Shown here in pieces: positions 33,368 to 44,329 of a stretch of DNA of 64,000 nt. The notes under the pieces were generated by a model. The model ran no database searches. It saw nothing but the letters and a program-made list of their open reading frames with translations, and was not told the origin of the DNA. Origin of the DNA: Zanthoxylum bungeanum (Eukaryota > Streptophyta > Magnoliopsida > Sapindales > Rutaceae); contig SKCR01036115.1 in the NCBI GenBank assembly GCA_019454045.1, positions 58,575-122,574 of the forward strand. Direction: 5' to 3'. Every line of letters begins with the position of its first letter. Position 1 is the stretch's first letter. The position numbers and the translations under genes are program-made.

Positions 33368-34835
33368 ATGAGACGAACCAGAAGTTTGAACTACGACCGC
33401 TTGACCCAGAAATTGAAAGAACCATCAGACAGTTGAGAGAAGGAAAGGCGAAAGCCAAGAAGCTTTAGTCAACATGGAACCTGAACCTTTGGAGGTTGCA
33501 CCACCAATTCCCATTCGAGACAGAACCATTCCGGTGGTTGACAGACTCATTTTTGCATTGTACTCCCTCCATTACCAGAAATGGGGTGACATCAAAACAT
33601 GCATTCAGATGATTCAGCAGTCAGTTCAGTTTGGGGGGAATGCAACTGAAGATCCTAATGCCCACATCAGCAACTTCCTGGAAGTTTGCGGCACTTTCAA
33701 TTACAACCGAGAAGCTGAAGAAGCAATGAGACTGCGTGTTTTTCCATACTCCTTGAAGGACAGAGCTAAAGCTTGGCTACATTCACTACCAGCAGGTTCT
33801 ATCACAACTTGGAACACTTTAGCCACCAAATTTCTTGCAAAGTACTTTCCACCAGCCAGAACCGGAAAACTGAGGAATGACATCACATCCTTTGTACAAC
33901 AAGATTCAGAATCCCTCTACGAAGCTTGGGAAAGGTACAAAGATTTACTCCGGAAATGTCCTCACCATGAGATTCCAAAATGGCTTCAAGTCCAAACATT
34001 CTATAATGGACTTTCTGGAATAATGAGAACCACAATCGATGCTGCTGCTGGAGGAGCCTTAATGGTAAAAGGAGAAGATCAAGCCTGGGAACTAATCGAA
34101 GAAATGGCCAACAACAATTCCTTGTGGCCAACAGAAATGAGCATGATCCAAAGAATTGCAGGAATTTATGAAAGTGGAGCCAATACAGCAGTCAACACCA
34201 AGCTAGATCAGATATGCAAATTCATGGAGAATCTTACCACTGGATCCACAAGTTCACCATATGGAGGAATACCAGAGTCAAACCAACTTGAAGAAACGGT
34301 GAATTTTGTCAACAATTTCAACAGACAATGGAACAATCCGTATTCCAACACCTACAACCCAGGGTGGAGGAATCATCCTAATTTTTCATGGAGCAACAAT
34401 TCAGGCCAACAGCGGAACTATCCACCACCTGGATTCCAGCAACAGAACAAAGGCCAGGAGCAGGCAAATGAACCAGGAATAGCAGAAGTGCTGGCTCAGT
34501 TAAAAAAGTACGATGCTATCTTTCAGAGCCAATCAACTTCCATCAAAGCACTGGAGAATCAAATCGGACAACTGGCCAATGCTCAGAGTTACAGACCACC
34601 AGGTAATCTTCCCAGCAACACAGAACCCAATCCAAGGAACCGAGGGAAGGAGCAATGTCAAGCCATTACTTTGAAAAGCGGTACTGAAATCAACAAAGAT
34701 GTTGGAATCAAGATGTCCCAAGAAGAAGTTCCAAAAGAAGCTGAACAACAGATGGAGGAAAAAGAGGCAAAGGAAAAAGAGGCAAAGGAAAAAGAAGCAA
34801 AGGAAAAAGAACAGATCACTCCACCTCCACTTTTC
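33368..34835 (+). pseudogene. gag: Athila-type gag (frameshifted)
   Basis: The capsid-like domain is well preserved in a long frame starting at ATG 33474, with AWLHSLPAGSITTWNTLATKFL, TGKLRNDITSFVQQDSESLYEAW and LQVQTFYNGL. The likely original start is ATG 33368 (MRRTRSLNYDR), followed after a frame change by LDPEIERTIRQLREGKAK, and a second change joins it to MEPEPLE. The C-terminal part is rich in N, Q and P and then in charged KEKEAKE repeats (about 34755-34815). The frame is lost near 34835 into a wrong-frame tail. Gag forms the particle that packages the element's RNA. Confidence 0.85.
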
Positions 34836-35530
34836 CTCAGCGTCTTCAGAAAAACAAACTGGACAAGCAGTTTGCTCGATTCCTGGAGGTTTTCAAAAAG
34901 CTGCACATCAACATCCCATTTGCAGAAGCCTTGGAAGAAATGCCCAGTTATGTCAAATTCATGAAAGACATTCTTTCACGAAAACGGAGATTGGGAGACT
35001 ACGAAACAGTAGCATTAACGGAAGAATGCAGCGCCATTATTCAGAGGAAACTTCCCCCGAAGTTGAAAGATCCTGGCAGTTTCACAGTTCCTGCACCATT
35101 GGAGAACATTACATCGGTAAGGCTTTATGTGATTTAGGAGCTAGTGTTAACTTGATGCCTTTCTATTTACAGGAAACTGCAGAGATGGAGAAGCAATGCC
35201 TACCTCAGTTTCATTGCAACTTGCTGACCGAACACTTGCATTTCCAAGAGGTGTTGTTGAAGATGTGCTGGTGAAAGTAGACAAACTAATTCTCCCAGCA
35301 GATTTCATCATCCTTGACATGGAAGAAGACAAAGAAATACCTATCATTCTTGGGAGACCATTCTTGGCTACAGGTAAAACTGTGATTGATGTGCAAAAAG
35401 AGAACTGACCATGAAAGTGCAGGACCAAGAAATGACCTTTAATGTTTTCAAAGCCATGAAATTCTCGAGTGATGAAAAGGAAGAAGAATGCTTCAGAGTT
35501 GATGTTGTTGATAGTATCATTCAAAATTGA
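34836..35530 (+). pseudogene. Athila-type protease region
   Basis: After the gag frameshift, pieces in different frames give FAEALEEMPSYVKFMKDILS, then [17 protein letters not shown] (about 35113-35165, the aspartic protease DLGAS active-site form). Then follow [22 protein letters not shown] (about 35302-35370). DLGAS and ILGRPFL are the hallmark motifs of gypsy retropepsins. Frame changes near 35090 and 35165 and a stop near 35408 make it inactive. Confidence 0.85.
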
Positions 35531-37190
35531 GCCAAATCCCACAGATACACTTGAAGCTTGCATCACCAACATGACTGACAGTGAGCTAGATGCTGAAATC
35601 TTGGAATGTATCAACTACCTTGACAAACCATTCCGATTCAAAGCAACACCACCAGTTGAAAGTTTGGAACTGCCAAAGAAAGATCGAATCAAGCCTTCGA
35701 TTGAAGAACCACCACAGTTGGAGCTGAAATTACTTCCGAGCCATCTCAGGTATGCTTTCTTGGAAACTCTTCTGAATTACCTGTTATTATTTCTTCTTCA
35801 CTAACATTGGAGCAGGAAGAAAAGTTGCTGAGAGTATTACGAGAGCACAAGAAAGCCATTGGCTGGACTATAGCAGACATTCGAGGCATTAGTCCATCAT
35901 TTGCATGCACAAAATCTTGATGAACGATGAGTACAAACCCACAGTGGAGCATCAACGGAGACTCAATCCAATCATGAAGGAAGTCGTGAAGAAAGAAATC
36001 ATCAAATGTTGGATGCTGGCATCATTTACCCATCTCAGACAGCAGTTGGGTAAGTCCTATGCAGTGTGTACCAAAGAAATGAGGAATTACTGTGATTAGC
36101 AATGAAAAGAATGAGCTAATCCCAACAAGAACAGTAACTGGATGGAGAGTATGCATGGACTACAGGAAATGAACAAAGCCACGAGAAATGACCATTTTCC
36201 GCTACCATTCATTGACCAGATGTTAGACAGACTGGCGGACATGAGTTCTATTCTTTCTGGACGGATATTCAGGGTACAATCAGATTGCCATCACACCAGA
36301 AGACTAGGAGAAAACTACTTTACATGTCCCTATGGTACTTTTGCTTTCCGCAGGATGCCATTTGGATTATGTAATGCCCCTGCCACATTTCAGCGTTGCA
36401 TGATGGCCATCTTCTCAGACATGCTGGAGCAGAGTATGGAGGTTTTCATGGATGACTTTTCTGTATTTGGAGATTCTTTTGATCATTGTTTGCAAAATTT
36501 GGAACATGTGTTACAAAGGTGCGAAGATACAAACCTGGTACTCAACTGGGAGAAAATGCCAATTCATGGTGCAAGAAGGCATTGTTCTTGGACACCAGAT
36601 CTCACAAAAGGGATTGAGGTAGACAAAGCAAAGATATAGACAATTGAAAAATACCTCCACCATCATCAGTTAAAGGTATTCGAAGTTTTCTTGGACATGC
36701 AGGTTTTTACAGGAGATTTATCAAAGACTTTTCCAAAATTGTAAAACCTCTTGCAATCTTCTGGAGAAGGATGTGCCTTTCAACTTCACCAAAGAATGCC
36801 AGGAAGCTTTTGAAATCTTAAAACAGAAGCTGGTATCCGCCCCCATCATTGTAGCACCAGACTGGACCCTTCCATTTGAAGTGATGTGCGATGTTAGTGA
36901 TTTTGCTGTAGGTGCAGTTTGGGACAACGCAAAGCAAAGATTTTTCACACCATTTACTACTCCAGCAGAACTCTAAATGAAGCTCAACTCAACTACACAA
37001 CCACCGAAAAGGAGTTGCTCGCAGTTGTGTACGCTTTTGACAAATTCCACTCTATATATGGGTCCCAAAGTGGTGGTCTACACAGATCATTCAGCAATCA
37101 AATATCTGATCACGAAGAAAGATGCCAAACCCAGATTGATCGTTGGCGGATACTTCTTCTGCCGAATTTGACGTGGAGTTCGAGATAGGA
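35531..37190 (+). pseudogene. Athila-type reverse transcriptase and RNase H
   Basis: RT motifs visible include GTFAFRRMPFGLCNAPATFQ (about 36333-36395) and the catalytic FMDD (36445-36456, within VFMDDFSVFG). The RNase H part has [18 protein letters not shown] (about 36779), CDVSDFAVGAV and [18 protein letters not shown] (about 36991-37045), and the TDHSAIKYL motif (about 37082). Several single-base indels (for example near 35900, 36030 and 36640) break the frame. The usual role is copying genomic RNA into DNA and removing the RNA strand. Confidence 0.88.
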
Positions 37191-38597
37191 AAGGGACAGA
37201 GAATCAGGTGGAGATATCATCGATCATCGAGAACTCAGAGGATGACAAAGCTGCTGTCATATCTTTTCAGCTGAAGTTTAGCTGATTTGACAACAAAGAG
37301 GAAGTCCCTTGGTTAGCTGATGTTCAACTATATTGTGTCAGGAAAATGGCCGTTGGAATGGACAACTCAGCAACGGAGAAGAAGTTTTCAAAGAAGTCAA
37401 GCACTATGTCTGGGACGAGCCATACCTGTTCAAACGGGTGTGCTGATCAACTACTGAGACGATGTGTTCCACAAGAGGAAATCAACAGTGTTGCAGCAGT
37501 CAGTCACCATATGGCGGACACTTCAGCGGAAACAAAACGACAGCCAAGTCTCGTCATCACAATCAGGTGTTCTGGCCCACTCTTTTTAAAGATGCTTACT
37601 TTTTGCTTTTCAATGTGACGGTGCCCAGAATGGGAAATATTTCCAGGAGAAATGAAGGACCCTTGCAAAACATTCTAGAAGTGGAAGTCGATGTATCGAT
37701 GTATGGGTATTGTTGTTTCGGACCTTGTCCATCATTCGAGAAACCTGTACATCCTGGTTGCTGTAGACTACGTCTCCAAATGGGTCGAAGCAATTGCACT
37801 GCCATCCAATGATTCAAAAGTCATGATCAAATTCCTGAAAAAGAATATTTTCACTCGGTTCGGAACACCTCGTGCAATCATCAGTGATGGTGGCTCTCAT
37901 TTCTTCAACAGATACTTCGATGCACTCCTATCCAAATACGGAGTTACTCACAAGGTTGCCACAGCTTACCATCCACAGTCAAATGGACAGGTTGAGGTTT
38001 CAAATAGGGAAATCAAAAGAATCCTAGAAAGAACCGTTGGATCAACAAGGAGGGACTGGTCAACAAAACTAGATGATGCATTATGGGCCTACGGACAGCT
38101 TACAAGACACCCATTGGTATGTCTCCATATCGATTGGTGTTTGGGAAGCATGTCATCTGCCAGTTGAGCTTGAGCACAAGGCGTACTGGGCACTGAAGAA
38201 GTTGAATCTTGATTCACAAGCTGGCAGAGGAGAAAACGACTTCACCAACTCAACGAATTGGAGGAGTTTCACTACAGGCTTATGAGAATGCCAAATTGTA
38301 CAAGAAAAGACAAAAATGGCATGACCGAAAAATAGTCACAGACAGTTGGAACCAAGGCACAGGTGTTGTTGTACAACTCGAGGTTGAAACTTTTCCCTGG
38401 AAAGTTGAAATCTAGGTGGTCAGGTCCATTTGTGATCACTCAGGTTTTACCTTATGGAGCTGTTGAGTTACTAGATCCAATACCAACAACACATTCAAGG
38501 TTAACAGTCAGCGTGTCAAACACTACTGGGGAGAATCATTTGAGCGACAAAAAGAAAGTGTCACACTTTCAGATCAAGCTAACGTTCGAGAAGTAAA
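37191..38597 (+). pseudogene. Athila-type integrase
   Basis: Traces of the H2C2 zinc-finger region lie at 37400-37670. The core follows with [14 protein letters not shown] (about 37755), [11 protein letters not shown] (about 37880, second catalytic Asp) and [19 protein letters not shown] (about 37963, catalytic Glu). The C-terminal part has [19 protein letters not shown] (about 38390-38450). It is broken into overlapping frames by indels and has lost activity. Downstream, GGGAGGCAACCCATG (38631-38645) is a landmark often seen after Athila pol. Confidence 0.88.
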
Positions 38598-38877
38598 AGT
38601 CTAGCTGACGACTTTAAACTTAGCGCTCGCAGGGAGGCAACCCATGCAATTTGTGTATATATTGTTGTGATTTGGTGTGATTTAATTTTGTGTGTTTAGT
38701 TTTTGCAGATTAAGTCATTTCAAGATGAAAGAAGCTCTCGCAAATCTTCACAAGCAATTTCCTTTCTCCCTCAAAAATCTCTGATGAAAGTCTACAAAGC
38801 TCGCTTGGAACGGATGAGGTACTGACAATTCACGGTGTTCCTAATGACATTCGTTGGGTAATTGAAGCACGGGTCCG
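38598..38877 (+). other. post-pol spacer of Athila element E
   Basis: About 280 bp without a recognised gene. It contains the GGGAGGCAACCCATG landmark, a T/G-rich stretch and an unassigned open stretch with DEVLTIHGVPNDIRWVIEAR (about 38813-38874). That stretch could belong to the same decayed protein as the following cysteine-rich frame. Confidence 0.5.
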
Positions 38878-39268
38878 ATGGCAGGTGAGTCTTCTGACTC
38901 TTTTATTTCACATCTGCCTGGTTTTGGAAGAAGCACCTATGCAAAGAAACGTAGAGCTAAACAAATGGGTGTTTGTTACAAATGTGCACGATGGAATTGC
39001 AATACTCGTTGTCGTTCTTTAGGAATGGTGTCTGATAATCGCGAAGACAAAATTAATTCATTAGGGATGGCTTGAGTAAGGAGTCTTAGATGATATATCT
39101 TCAACTCTTGAGACGCATCCCAGTGGATATGTTCACATAGCCTTTCGCAAATTACATACACAATTTCAAAAAGAAAGACAACAGTTAAATCTCGGGAATC
39201 TGACTCAAAAAGACCCATGTTTGCCAATTTATAAGAAAATTGGATGGGAAGCTTGTCCTGACGCATAG
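38878..39268 (+). pseudogene. unrecognised cysteine-rich reading frame in Athila element E
   Basis: ATG 38878 opens a frame with a basic stretch (YAKKRRAKQ) followed by four spaced cysteines, CYKCARWNCNTRC (residues about 33-45). The frame stops at 39073. In other frames the sequence continues plausibly as LETHPSGYVHIAFRKLHTQF (from about 39106) and KERQQLNLGNLTQKDPCLPIYKKIGW to TAG near 39268, so a protein of about 130 residues with one or two indels is likely. I do not recognise the family. It lies between pol and the LOG-like sequence, in the same orientation as the element. Confidence 0.5.
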
Positions 39269-39510
39269 ACGTCGATCAAGCCGCTACTTTTCTTGTAAAT
39301 ATTATATCTCTTTGTCTTTTCCTAATAATTGTAATTGTTTTGTGTTTTCTTTTATTTTCTCCGACAGGATCCAGACTTTTTGACTATCACGATTTGTTTA
39401 ACTAATAATTGTCATTTGGCAGGTACTAGTGCTATTATTTTACTCACCCTTTTCAGGTATTATAAATTCAAATCATCATTGCACTTTGAAGACATCTAGA
39501 GTAAAACATC
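39269..39510 (+). other. spacer with splice-acceptor-like pyrimidine tracts
   Basis: About 240 bp separate the cysteine-rich frame from the LOG-like ATG. It holds CTTGTAAATATT (donor-like) and several pyrimidine runs ending in CAG or ACAG (near 39366, 39420 and 39456). These could serve a spliced subgenomic transcript, but no experiment supports that here. Confidence 0.3.
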
Positions 39511-40049
39511 ATGGAAGCCACTTCAAGAAGACGAGTTTGAAAAAAAAATCTGTGTTTTTTGCGGTAGTAGTGTTGGTACTAAACCACAATACGTAGAAGT
39601 AGCACAGGAATGGGTCGAGTCTTAGCTGCAAGGAATATGCACTTAATATATGCGGAGGCAATCTCGGACTTATGGGGATCGTTTCAAAGGCAGTACATGA
39701 AGGAGGCAGCGTTTTGGGAATCATCCCAAAACCCTTGGCAGTGGCAAATCTTATTGGATCATCAAACGGAGAGGAACTGATCATGCCAGGTATATGTCTA
39801 AACGACTGGTAGAAATGATTAATTGTGTTGATGCTTTATTACTTTGCCAGGTGGCTTGGGCACATTGGAGGAATTTTTATATACTATCTGGGCGAACTGA
39901 ACATACACCAGAAACCAATTGGACTGCTCAACGTTGATGGATTTTATGATTTTCTTTGTATGTTTCTTGATGATGCTCGGAGAAATGGGTTCTTGTCAAA
40001 ACCTTTAAAAGAACTCCTCTTTACTGCCAGAGAACTGCTCCGGATCTAA
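39511..40049 (+). pseudogene. LONELY GUY (LOG)-like cytokinin riboside 5'-monophosphate phosphoribohydrolase, captured and frameshifted
   Basis: LOG enzymes release active cytokinin bases from cytokinin riboside monophosphates. The translation, in pieces across frames, starts MEATSRRR, then gives ICVFCGSSVGTKPQYVEVA (39548-39600) and HLIYA followed by GGNLGLMGIVSKAVHEGG. It continues with GIIPKPLA, MSKRLVEMINCVDAL and LPGGLGTLEE (39844-39873, the signature PGGxGTxxE motif), and ends with LNIHQKPIGLLNVDGFYDF and FLDDARRNGFLSK. These follow the whole LOG family order. The span equals about 180 codons against roughly 200-230 for plant LOGs, and no intron is visible although plant LOG genes have several. 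At least four single-base indels (near 39536, 39620, 39652 and 39840) inactivate it. It lies downstream of pol, in sense with the element. Confidence 0.85.
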
Positions 40050-41404
40050 TAAGAGGCGTCTGTTTTATCTGGATCTTAACCTTTAATTTCTTGTAGATTT
40101 CAGCTAACCAGGTACGACCTTCTTAACTCTCTTTTTACTGTTTAAGACATGGGGACAATGTCTCATTTATGTTTGGGGGATGGAATTAGTTGATCAGTAC
40201 CTTATTTTTAGTTTGTGTGTTATTTTTTTTTTTTTAGTCCAAAATTTTTCGAAAAATACAAAAAAATTGGAAAATTTTCAAAAATTACAAAAATATTTTG
40301 CATTTTTATTTGACTAAAAAGGTGTTGAAATTGGTAAGAGATAGCTGAGTAAGGAGTTTCCACTCCTGAGACGTATCTCAAACCTATTTCAAAAAAGTTA
40401 ATTTTTGTTTATTTCATTTTGAATTATTTAATTTTTGAATTCTCCATAAAATTGACTAAAATGGATCTTCATATGCTCAGTTGACAGATATTATCAACAT
40501 CTATAGTAACATACGGACATGAGCTAAAATTGAAAAGTTTGTAATATTCAGTGCTCTAGTTTAATTGGAGGAAACATCTCAAAAAGAAATAGAGTAAAAA
40601 AAAAAAAAAAAAAAAAAAAAAACGTCTGAGATCCGAGTTATTAAGTCTGTAAGGGTGTTTTAACACCTAGTGCCCTAAAGCCAACTGGTTTGGGAGTCAC
40701 TGGCCCAAAGCTCGTTACATGGATCGAAGATGCTGCAAAAAATATATATATCTGAAGTCTGAGTAATTAAGTCAGTAGGGGTGTCTTAACACCTGGTGCC
40801 CTAAAGCTAACTGGTTGGGAGTCACCGACCCAACACTCGCTACATAGATGGAAGATATTGTATATAAATAAAAAATAGTGAAAAATCAAAGAAAAATCAT
40901 AAAAATGAGAAAAATTATTCCATTGCTACAAAAAGGTGTGAAATCTGATAGAACTTTAGGACAAAAATATTACTCTCTTATCAACCGCACTTATGACTGT
41001 TGTGGGCAAAAATAAGTTTTTTAATATTTTGTTGGCTATGTATATGAAGAATGGTAAAAATAATCGGAGAATTTACTTATTCAGTAATTTAGAATAAAAC
41101 AAAACAACCAGTAACTTGGAGTAGAAGTTTCACCTGATTAGTCATTAACATCTTTATTCTCTTTTCGCTTGTCTTTTTGCTTTTGTGTGCATTAGTTTTA
41201 CTACCTTTTTACTTTTTTAAAATGTTTGTGGGTATCATTGCTGTAAACCCTCATGAGACTACAACTCGTAGGGACACCTATGGGTTTAATGACTTGTTGC
41301 ATATGCTAAATGCAACCGTGATCCCTACGAAAGTGGCTTAGTTTAATTTTAATTGTTTCTTGTATTTTATTTTGTTGTTTTGCTCGAGGACTATCAAACT
41401 TTTT
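40050..41404 (+). other. 3' untranslated region of Athila element E
   Basis: No gene is visible. It includes low-complexity T and A tracts, a run of 27 A (40596-40622) and a duplicated ~120-bp unit at about 40623-40740 and 40752-40860. That unit has GTGTTTTAACACCTAGTGCC, CTAAAGCCAACTGG and GGGAGTCAC, as commonly found before Athila 3' LTRs. The rest (about 40870-41400) is AT-rich without features. Confidence 0.7.
40623..40860 (+). repeat. duplicated ~120-bp unit before the 3' LTR of E
   Basis: Two copies share TCTGAG, GTGTYTTAACACCTRGTGCC, CTAAAGCYAACTGGTT, GGGAGTCACYGRCCCAA and CTACATRGATSGAAGAT. The TTAACACC and GGTGCC parts are themselves partly palindromic. The copies are about 129 bp apart, and function is unknown. 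Confidence 0.75.
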
Positions 41405-41415
41405 AGGTTGGGGTG
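41405..41415 (+). other. polypurine tract of Athila element E
   Basis: AGGTTGGGGTG lies directly before the 3' LTR start TGATGAGC. Confidence 0.65.
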
Positions 41416-43519
41416 TGATGAGCAGAAAATATATCAATATTTACCGCCCCTTTACAATAATTTTGTTTAGTTGTTTTAGTTTTGTTGATGAACGTTTTGA
41501 TGTGTTTTAGTTTATTTTGCAGAAAAATAATATCGGGTCTCAATGAAATCAGTTAGGATGAAATATGGGTCAAATAAGGGCAATTATTGGACTTGATATA
41601 TTAATTTTGGAGATTGGAAACTGGAAAGGGCGTTTTGACGAAGTGCAGTTTTGGGAATTCCAGTTTTGTGCATCTGTCGTATTTTGGGCATATATTTTTA
41701 CTCAGATATCGGATTGAGCAGATTCAAGTGCCAGATTAAAGAAGAATCAAAGATCTACAACTTTGAAAGAGAAAATATTTTCGAATTCTGAATATTTCAT
41801 GACCGAAATTGATGAACCATCCAGAAGTGTGTGATGTGTAATTATTAAAGTCATTATCAATCATTTTCAAAGCAAAATATAAATTAATAAATAATTAATA
41901 AAAATTATCAAATCAACACCAAACAAGATAAGCAATTAGTGGAGCAATTATGGATTTGGTGGAGTAATTAGTGGAGAAATTAATAATGGATTTGGTGGAG
42001 AATTTGATGGATGATTTGATATAGGCAAAATTTTGCCTATAAATACCAAGCCATTTCATTTGTAAAATTCATCTTTCTTCTTTGAAATTCCTAATGAATA
42101 AATAAGAAGATTGTATCTTGTTTGTTTATTTACAGCTTCCAGTAATTAATTTCCGCTTTCGCACTTTCTTTTCTTTACTTTTCAGTTTTTACTTTCCGTA
42201 ATTTACTTTACGCACAAACATTTTATTTCTTTACTTTGCAGTTTTTATTTTTCAAGCAATAAGGAGGTAACTCCCCTTTGCTGGGGTAAAAGGTAAAGCT
42301 TTTATTATTACTATCTAGATTAATCTCCCTTAAATATAAAATATAAACTATTTAAAATCTGACTTAATAATAAGGATTACCGCTATATTGGCGGTGGGAA
42401 TTAATTATAAATTGGTTTTAACCTGACTAAGTATGGATACCGCCTGGTTGGTCGGTTGGTAATTAATTATTAATTTGACTTAATCAGGATACCGCCTATA
42501 TGGCTGGTTGGTAATTATCACGCAAAGTTAATATATTATATTAAGGGAGATATCTAAAATAGTAGTAATAAAAGTTGATCCTTAACCCCAGCATTTTCTT
42601 TTATTGTACTTTACTTAGTTAATTTCAGTAATTTACTTTTCAGCAATTTACTTTCAGTAATTTACTTTTATTTTTTTTTACTTTTTACTTTTTACTTTTT
42701 TTTACTTTTCAGCAATTTACTTTTCATATTTAATTTTCAGAATTTACTTTATGTCTTTTATTTTATTTAAATTTTTTCTACCCGTAAATATGTGTCGTAA
42801 CTATGCCAGTTATCTGGGGTTGTGATGAAATCCAATATCACCGGTTTATAAGGGGTTAAATTATAGTTTGGGTAATATAAAGGTTATTTATTGAGTCTAA
42901 TCTTAATGCTTTTTATTAACTGACCATTAATAAAATTGAACTGGTAAACTTAAAATGAACTAGACATATGGATTTTAAGTTTAAGACCTTAGACTCAATA
43001 GCCCACGATCTTCCTTGAGGATAGATAACCCTTTAATAGATTTCCTTACAGGATAGGAATATACCTGTCGGGCGGGGGTAGCCATAATTGGAACTTAATC
43101 TTAATGAATCCAGGTAATTTGGTTGACATAGACATATGGTTCAATTGAGTTATACTGGATATTGTAGTTGACCATCGGAAGAGGCTTTACATAATTTAGT
43201 GTCCAGGTTAATAAATCAATTTTTATCCAACTATAAGATAACAATTCATCTTTAAAATGATATTGGAAGAAATCACAACCCTAGATAGTTTTTAATATTG
43301 AACTTTCTTAAACCTACTTTCGAACAATTTTATTTACTTATTTTTAAATTTAGAATCGTCACCTTTTCAAATCTATCAAACAACCTGTTAGATACTAGTA
43401 ATCATTTGACCTCATAAAATTAATAGCTTAGGTATTAAGTCCTCGTGGGATCGATACTTTTTATACTACTTGAACGATACGTGCGCTTGCGTTATACGCG
43501 TGTTTTTTTAAGACGGTCA
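41416..43519 (+). repeat. 3' LTR of Athila element E
   Basis: Direct repeat of 31131-33235, 2104 bp. Most differences are one- or two-base indels in homopolymers. It ends CGGTCA followed by the TTGGA target duplicate at 43520-43524. Confidence 0.92.
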
Positions 43520-44329
43520 TTGGACTAATTTGAGAAATTAGGTTCTTAACCTAAACAAAATTGGGGCTTTCATATATGTGTTGTATAATGATGTATATAT
43601 GATGTACATTAATTTAGTGTTGATTGGATATCATTTATGTTGTTTGAAACAAATTTAGACCAAAATGCAAAATCTGGAAAATGTATGGTGCTCTCGGTAA
43701 TTTTGGGAAATCGTGGGATTTTTGTTGTAAGTTGTATTTTGATGTACATGATATGTATAAATCATTTTGGTAGTGATTTGAAATCACTTAAATTTGTATT
43801 TGACAAATTAGGACTAAATGTAAAGTATTGAAGTCTCACGACAATTAATGATAAATTTGATTTTTGGATTAAAAAATTAGTTTTTTATTTAGTGCGTAAT
43901 TAGAATAAATTGGTTTATTTTAATTGCCCAAGAAAATAATTACCGGAAAGTATTTCGGAGTGAAAATACGCAAAAACGGCGTTACTGGGTAACGGCTGTC
44001 CAAATAGTGAGTTGGTCACTATTCGGGCAACCTACGAACTGTCCAAATGTTTTTGGGGCTGACCTGGGCCCCCATGTGCATTGGTTGGTCCGTTCAGTCG
44101 GAAATGCGTTTTATGGTATTTTACGGAAAAAAAAATTTCGTAAAAATTTCGCGGTATTTCTATATTATTTATGTCATTATTTGATATCGAATAAATATGT
44201 TTAGGTGAAATATGAATGAATTATTAATATTGGATATTGAATAATTTATTCATAAGTTTAAAAAATTTAAACTACGATTTCGCCCGAACCACGTTTCTTC
44301 CGTTGCGCCGCCCTGATAAAACCCCAACA
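43520..44329 (+). mobile_element. copia LTR F, right part
   Basis: This resumes LTR F after the Athila insertion and aligns with 47430-47937 of the C LTR through about 43930. A stretch of about 330 bp not found in C follows (GTAACGGCTGTCCAAATAG ... CCCATGTGCATTGG). It closes with ACCCCAACA like the C LTR. No PBS follows, so F is either a solo LTR or the 3' LTR of an element lying further left. TTATA at 44330-44334 would be its right target site. Confidence 0.8.

Larger units (their letters stand above)
31131..43519 (+). mobile_element. Athila-type Ty3/gypsy retrotransposon E
   Basis: A 12.4-kb element with LTRs 31131-33235 and 41416-43519 and TTGGA on both sides (31126-31130 and 43520-43524). 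It has a TGGCGCCGTTGCCGGGGA PBS typical of Athila elements. Gag, protease, RT, RNase H and integrase follow in gypsy order, then a 2.8-kb region between pol and the 3' LTR. That region, where Athila relatives often carry an env-like gene, here holds a cysteine-rich frame and a LOG-like sequence. The two LTRs have almost equal length (2105 and 2104 bp), and differ mostly by small indels, so the insertion is young. Confidence 0.92.

Noticed and set aside
38976..39266. 96-codon minus-strand frame opposite the cysteine-rich frame
   Set aside because: The plus strand reads continuously through conserved-looking segments in sense with the element; the antisense frame has no independent support.
43437..43510. 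Possible tRNA-like sequence near the E LTR end
   Set aside because: The resemblance was to the PBS-adjacent region only; no cloverleaf arms could be drawn.
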